From Weeksellaceae bacterium (GTDB lineage: Bacteria > Bacteroidota > Bacteroidia > Flavobacteriales > Weeksellaceae): a DNA stretch of 9,997 nt. Below the pieces are notes generated by a model. It had not been told where the DNA came from, did no database searches, and worked only from the letters and a program-made list of their open reading frames with translations. Shown one piece after another: positions 8,096 through 9,997 of this stretch (its first letter is position 1; each line of letters starts with the position of its first letter). The position numbers and the translations under genes were made by a program. The DNA lies in the NCBI GenBank assembly GCA_028698395.1, contig JAQVDG010000044.1, forward strand, positions 1 to 9,997. Direction: 5' to 3'.

Positions 8096-8117
8096 CTCGA
8101 ACGAAACTCGAACAAAG
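8096..8117. repeat. 11-bp tandem repeat, two copies, opposite orientation
   Basis: CTCGAACGAAA (8096) and CTCGAACAAAG (8107). On the minus strand these read TTGTTCGAG-like, so they are inverted relatives of the TTGTTCGGG array at 8041-8073, with the same 11-bp step. Confidence 0.6.
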
Positions 8118-8164
8118 GGTTCAAAAAATCGAATTTTTAGAAGAATTTCAAAAAAACGAACGTA

Positions 8165-8197
8165 TTTTACAATTGTTTTACAAGAGTTTTACAATAG
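8165..8197. repeat. 11-bp tandem repeat TTTTACAAnnG, three copies
   Basis: TTTTACAATTG (8165), TTTTACAAGAG (8176) and TTTTACAATAG (8187) are consecutive, with 8 of 11 positions plus the last G invariant. A single TTTTACAA also occurs at 8021. The array ends 18 bases before the TATCTTTG box at 8216, where upstream promoter elements would sit. Confidence 0.75.
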
Positions 8198-8215
8198 ATT
8201 CAGAAAAAATTTGTA

Positions 8216-8223
8216 TATCTTTG
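8216..8223 (+). promoter_or_regulatory. -7-like box TATCTTTG without an assigned gene
   Basis: Exact match to TAnnTTTG, identical to the dus box, but no TTG lies 17-23 bases upstream. Nothing recognisable follows it for 400 bases, so it would make an untranslated RNA, or it is fortuitous. Confidence 0.35.
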
Positions 8224-8330
8224 CAAACTTTAATCCCTTTCGGGAAATCTGCACAAAAAAACAGTTTTTGCACACTATACAATTTTTACAGTTTACATAA
8301 GATTAATAACCCCAACAAAGCATTCAGAAA

Positions 8331-8389
8331 TTGCCTTGACTTTTTGTTTCTTTTGTGTCAAGACAAAAGAATGAAAAATCAGAAGGCAA
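8331..8389. repeat. Long imperfect hairpin, interspersed-repeat-like
   Basis: Three nested stems: TTGCCTT/AAGGCAA (8331-8337, 8383-8389), TTTTT/AAAAA (8341-8345, 8374-8378) and TTCTTTTGT/ACAAAAGAA (8348-8356, 8363-8371) around a 6-nt loop, 21 bp in all. I recall very similar TTTCTTTTG..CAAAAGAAA palindromes scattered in Bacteroidetes genomes, which is memory rather than a search. There is no T-tract, so it is not a classical terminator. Confidence 0.65.
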
Positions 8390-8437
8390 GATTCAGAAGG
8401 CATATATCTTGTATATGCACGGATTACAAATCTGCGT
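8379..8437. repeat. Direct repeat and two small hairpins beside the long hairpin
   Basis: TCAGAAGGCA occurs twice in 14-bp register (8379-8388, 8393-8402). Then GCATATA/TATATGC (8400-8406, 8412-8418) forms a perfect 7-bp hairpin, and GGATT/AATCT around ACA (8421-8433) an imperfect one. The GGATTACAAATCTG part resembles the CGGATTnnnAATCCG palindromes I recall as dispersed in this phylum. Confidence 0.5.
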
Positions 8438-8499
8438 AATTGGAGCTCAGCGGGTTTAAATGAAAATTTATCTTTTTTAAAAACCCCACCCATAATTTA

Positions 8500-8561
8500 G
8501 CGCATAAATAATAGTTCAAATGTAATTATTTTTTTATAACTATTTATAATACGTTATGCGC
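8500..8561. repeat. Nested inverted repeat, candidate attC-like site
   Basis: The outer arms GCGCATAA (8500-8507) and TTATGCGC (8554-8561) are perfect inverted copies. The inner arms AATAGTT (8510-8516) and AACTATT (8538-8544) leave a 21-nt loop and unequal internal loops. The right end reads ACGTTATGCGC, like the G/TT crossover side of integron attC sites, about 60 bp being a normal attC length. The left core is AAA rather than AAC, so the match is partial; it could be plain secondary structure. Confidence 0.4.
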
Positions 8562-8578
8562 ATTTTAAATAGTTATAA
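8534..8578. repeat. 13-bp hairpin competing with the 8500-8561 fold
   Basis: TTATAACTATTTA (8534-8546) and its exact inverse (8566-8578) are separated by 19 nt, with further pairs possible inside (AAT/ATT, CG/CG). It uses the same AACTATT as the fold at 8500-8561, so the two structures exclude each other. Confidence 0.65.
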
Positions 8579-8610
8579 TTAAAATTTATTATAATCAGGT
8601 GTGAATCAGT

Positions 8611-8626
8611 CAAATAACGTTATTTG
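8611..8626. promoter_or_regulatory. Perfect 16-bp palindrome, possible operator
   Basis: CAAATAACGTTATTTG is a perfect palindrome that ends 17 bases before the -33 element of the promoter at 8644-8674, a fitting place for an activator or repressor dimer. In the cassette reading it is also AAC directly joined to GTT, like an attC reduced to its two outer cores. Confidence 0.5.
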
Positions 8627-8643
8627 AATGCTTTTTAAATAAA

Positions 8644-8674
8644 TTTTGATATTAGGAAAACATGCGTATATTTG
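8644..8674 (+). promoter_or_regulatory. Promoter at the left edge of the cassette
   Basis: TTTTG (8644-8648), an 18-base spacer and TATATTTG (8667-8674) match TTG-N17-23-TAnnTTTG. Transcription would begin near 8680, in the first bases of the GTTACTGGC boundary repeat, leaving a leader of about 60 nt before the ATG at 8739. I see no promoter for the second cassette gene, so it may be read from here. Confidence 0.7.
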
Positions 8675-8677
8675 GGA

Positions 8678-9576
8678 GTTACTGGCAACCGTATGAACCG
8701 ACAGCGAAACCATTGACAACATCAATTAAGTTCAAAATATGGACATAGAAATAAAGGAAATAGAAGAATGGAAAAAATTGAGGATAAAACTAAATCAGGA
8801 CTATTCTTATAATGACGAATGGGAAAAAGCAATTAATTTATTTGAAACAAGACTTAGAAGAAAATTTTTTAAGCCTGTTCAAACTATAATTGACAAACAG
8901 ACATTAGAAGGCGAAGGATTTACGATTGTTACAGTTCAATGTTCTCTAATTGAAATGCTATCTGCATTTAGAAAAGGAGAAATTTACAATCATAAAAAGA
9001 AAGCAACTTCACCAAACTTTGAATACAACGAGAGTAAAAAAATGTTTACCAGCTTTCTAAAAACTGCAAATATTTTCGAGAATATTTTTTGGCAATCAGA
9101 CAAAACCACACCACCATTTGACGCTGACGATTTCTACACTTCCGTTCGCTGTGGACTTATGCACGAAGCAAGAACAAAAAATAATTGGTTCATAAATGCT
9201 GCACCTAAAACAGTAAAAGTTAAAACGGAGACACTTTTCTTACAACTGAAAGGAGACAAGAAAATTATTTATAGAACTATATTACATCATCGGTTATTAA
9301 GTTACTTAACAGACTATCAAAATGAATTAAGACAAACGGACAAAAGCGGAAAAAAGTTAAGAAAATACTTTGCACGAAAGCTTGACCACTTATTTGAAAT
9401 TCCACTTGACAAAAAGTTTGATTGGTGGAACGAATGACAAGAACGGCAGCCAGTAACAAGGGTTTTGCGTCAGGCGGGCTGAAGTGCAAAACTCAACGGC
9501 AGTTTTTCAATTGAACTTTAGTAATAAATTCGGCTTCTGTCCTTCGATTTCCCGCCCGAACGCAAAGCCCCAAACG
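8678..9576 (+). mobile_element. Integron-type gene cassette (candidate; no integrase in view)
   Basis: The interval starts at G/TTACTGGCAACCG (8678) and ends at the G of ACG/TTGGC (9576). Near its end lies CGGCAGCCAGTAAC (9444-9457), the inverse of the start with 12 of 14 matches; the innermost GTTACTGGC/GCCAGTAAC pair is exact. In integron cassettes the R'' core of the terminal attC is complementary to the cassette's own first bases, which is what is seen. It carries one gene in the same direction and a long palindromic end. The core bases do not fit the classical GTTRRRY strictly. Alternatives are a transposon-like unit with short inverted ends, though there is no transposase. Confidence 0.5.
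8739..9437 (+). CDS. Hypothetical protein with R-x4-H motif (HEPN-like candidate)
   Basis: A 232-residue soluble protein without signal peptide or membrane segment that I cannot assign to a named family. The N-terminal 50 residues are charged and probably helical. A conserved-looking core has V-Q-C-S-L-I-E-M-L (66-74) and F-Y-T-S-V-R137-C-G-L-M-H142-E-A-R-T (132-146). The R-x4-H spacing and its helical, charged setting are like the catalytic motif of HEPN ribonucleases, found in toxins and defence proteins, but this is a motif match only. The C-terminus is lysine-rich and ends F-D-W-W-N-E. It is the only gene between the cassette boundary repeats and its stop lies 6 bases before the right inverted copy. 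Real by length, start context and strong upstream promoter; function unknown. Confidence 0.85.
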   Translation: MDIEIKEIEEWKKLRIKLNQDYSYNDEWEKAINLFETRLRRKFFKPVQTIIDKQTLEGEGFTIVTVQCSLIEMLSAFRKGEIYNHKKKATSPNFEYNESKKMFTSFLKTANIFENIFWQSDKTTPPFDADDFYTSVRCGLMHEARTKNNWFINAAPKTVKVKTETLFLQLKGDKKIIYRTILHHRLLSYLTDYQNELRQTDKSGKKLRKYFARKLDHLFEIPLDKKFDWWNE

Positions 9577-9584
9577 TTGGCAGT
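9449..9584 (+). repeat. attC-like imperfect palindrome at the cassette end
   Basis: GCCAGTAACAA opens the site and ACGTTGGCAG closes it. Between them GGG (9460-9462) pairs with CCC (9568-9570), TTTGCGT (9464-9470) with ACGCAAA (9560-9566), and GGCGGG (9473-9478) with CCCGCC (9551-9556), with small unequal bulges, leaving a 72-nt loop. The layout xxxTAACAA...stem...GTTxxx and about 135-bp length are those of long attC sites such as the Vibrio cholerae repeats. Unequal bulges and imperfect pairing are also attC traits. G/C-rich arms stand out in the AT-rich setting. Confidence 0.55.
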
Positions 9585-9604
9585 AATTTTAGAAACGACC
9601 CGAA

Positions 9605-9997
9605 ATGAAAGTAACAAGACAAAATTTAATAGAACTTTGCGACAGTTTTTTAGAAAATAAAATTGACAAAACCGCAATTCAAAATTTTGCTTGGACTGCA
9701 ATTAGCGATGATGATTTCGAATGGGACGAAGACGAAATTATTTCAGACACAATTTTTGAATGGGATAACGAAGACATTAATTTTGAAATTAACAAAACAA
9801 ATGTTTCACTTTGGAAAAAACGTTTATTGACTGAAAAAGACGATTTGCTAATTCATAATAATTGGAATGTACACATTGAAGCACAAAAAGAAATTTGCGA
9901 AAAAAGTAACTCAACTTGGAAACCAATCAATAAGAAATTAAATATCGGAGTTTCAACAAACCTTGAAAAAGACCCAATTAATGGACTAAGACATCCA
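9605..9997 (+). CDS. Hypothetical acidic protein (partial, C-terminus off the right edge)
   Basis: An ATG at 9605 opens a frame of 131 codons that reaches the window edge with no stop. It begins M-K-V-T-R-Q-N-L-I-E-L-C-D-S-F, followed by a strongly acidic stretch (I-S-D-D-D-F-E-W-D-E-D-E, about residues 33-44, and F-E-W-D-N-E-D near 51-57) and then a basic N-V-S-L-W-K-K-R-L-L. It is cytoplasmic by appearance and I do not recognise the family. It starts 29 bases after the G/TT boundary, as first genes in cassettes do, and has no promoter of its own that I can see. Whether it works with the preceding gene cannot be told. Confidence 0.75.
   Translation, partial: MKVTRQNLIELCDSFLENKIDKTAIQNFAWTAISDDDFEWDEDEIISDTIFEWDNEDINFEINKTNVSLWKKRLLTEKDDLLIHNNWNVHIEAQKEICEKSNSTWKPINKKLNIGVSTNLEKDPINGLRHP

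Larger units (their letters stand above)
7706..8738. other. Gene-free, repeat-rich interval between dus and the cassette gene
   Basis: About 1 kb without a credible gene. Short open frames exist on both strands but show no family resemblance, are lysine/phenylalanine-rich and run through repeats and promoters. The interval holds several independent short tandem arrays, hairpins and a palindrome, listed separately. I found no tRNA, rRNA or CRISPR pattern. Confidence 0.7.

Noticed and set aside
8107..8135. GGGTTCAA segment resembling a tRNA T-arm
   Set aside because: No acceptor, D or anticodon arms can be formed around it.
7980..8197. CRISPR array
   Set aside because: The units are 10-11 bp and directly adjacent, with no unique spacers and no cas genes.
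8052..8439. Overlapping short open frames on the plus strand (82 and 88 codons)
   Set aside because: They are translations of the 11-bp tandem arrays and the hairpin block, with no plausible domain.
9277..9701. Minus-strand frames of 70 and 64 codons
   Set aside because: They lie antisense to the two cassette genes and across the palindromic site, without any recognisable content.

Overview
The window looks like a chromosomal segment of a member of the Bacteroidetes, most likely a flavobacterium. Three things point there: AT-rich DNA, promoters of the Bacteroidetes type (TTG, then 18-21 bases, then TAnnTTTG) in front of several genes, and a DUF2723 membrane protein, a family largely typical of that phylum.

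Bases 1-7700 are an ordinary housekeeping stretch. A DUF2723 multi-pass membrane protein (minus strand, its 3' end off the left edge) diverges from an IMP dehydrogenase gene (guaB). Next come a BaiN/HI0933/YhiN-type flavoprotein (plus), a small hotdog acyl-CoA thioesterase (minus), an EamA/DMT-type transporter (plus) and a DusB-like tRNA dihydrouridine synthase (minus). The genes are tightly packed: the two convergent pairs end 2 and 5 bases apart. guaB and the flavoprotein may share a transcript (45-base gap). The flavoprotein family has been linked to dihydrouridine formation in 23S rRNA, so the segment may carry both an rRNA and a tRNA dihydrouridine synthase.

Bases 7706-8738 hold no gene I believe in, but they are dense in structure. 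There are four small tandem arrays with 10- or 11-bp units (7980-8019, 8041-8073, 8096-8117, 8165-8197), a run of eight G, a promoter-like box, a cluster of imperfect hairpins (8331-8437) that resembles interspersed repeats of this phylum, a nested inverted repeat with a competing hairpin (8500-8578), and a perfect 16-bp palindrome (8611-8626).

From about 8644 to the right edge the layout resembles an integron-type cassette array with no integrase in view. A good promoter abuts GTTACTGGC. One gene of unknown function follows, with an R-x4-H motif as in HEPN ribonucleases. Then comes GCCAGTAAC, complementary to the cassette start, leading into a long imperfect palindrome that ends in ACGTTGGC. 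A second gene of unknown function follows and is cut by the window edge. This is the accessory, potentially undescribed part of the window.
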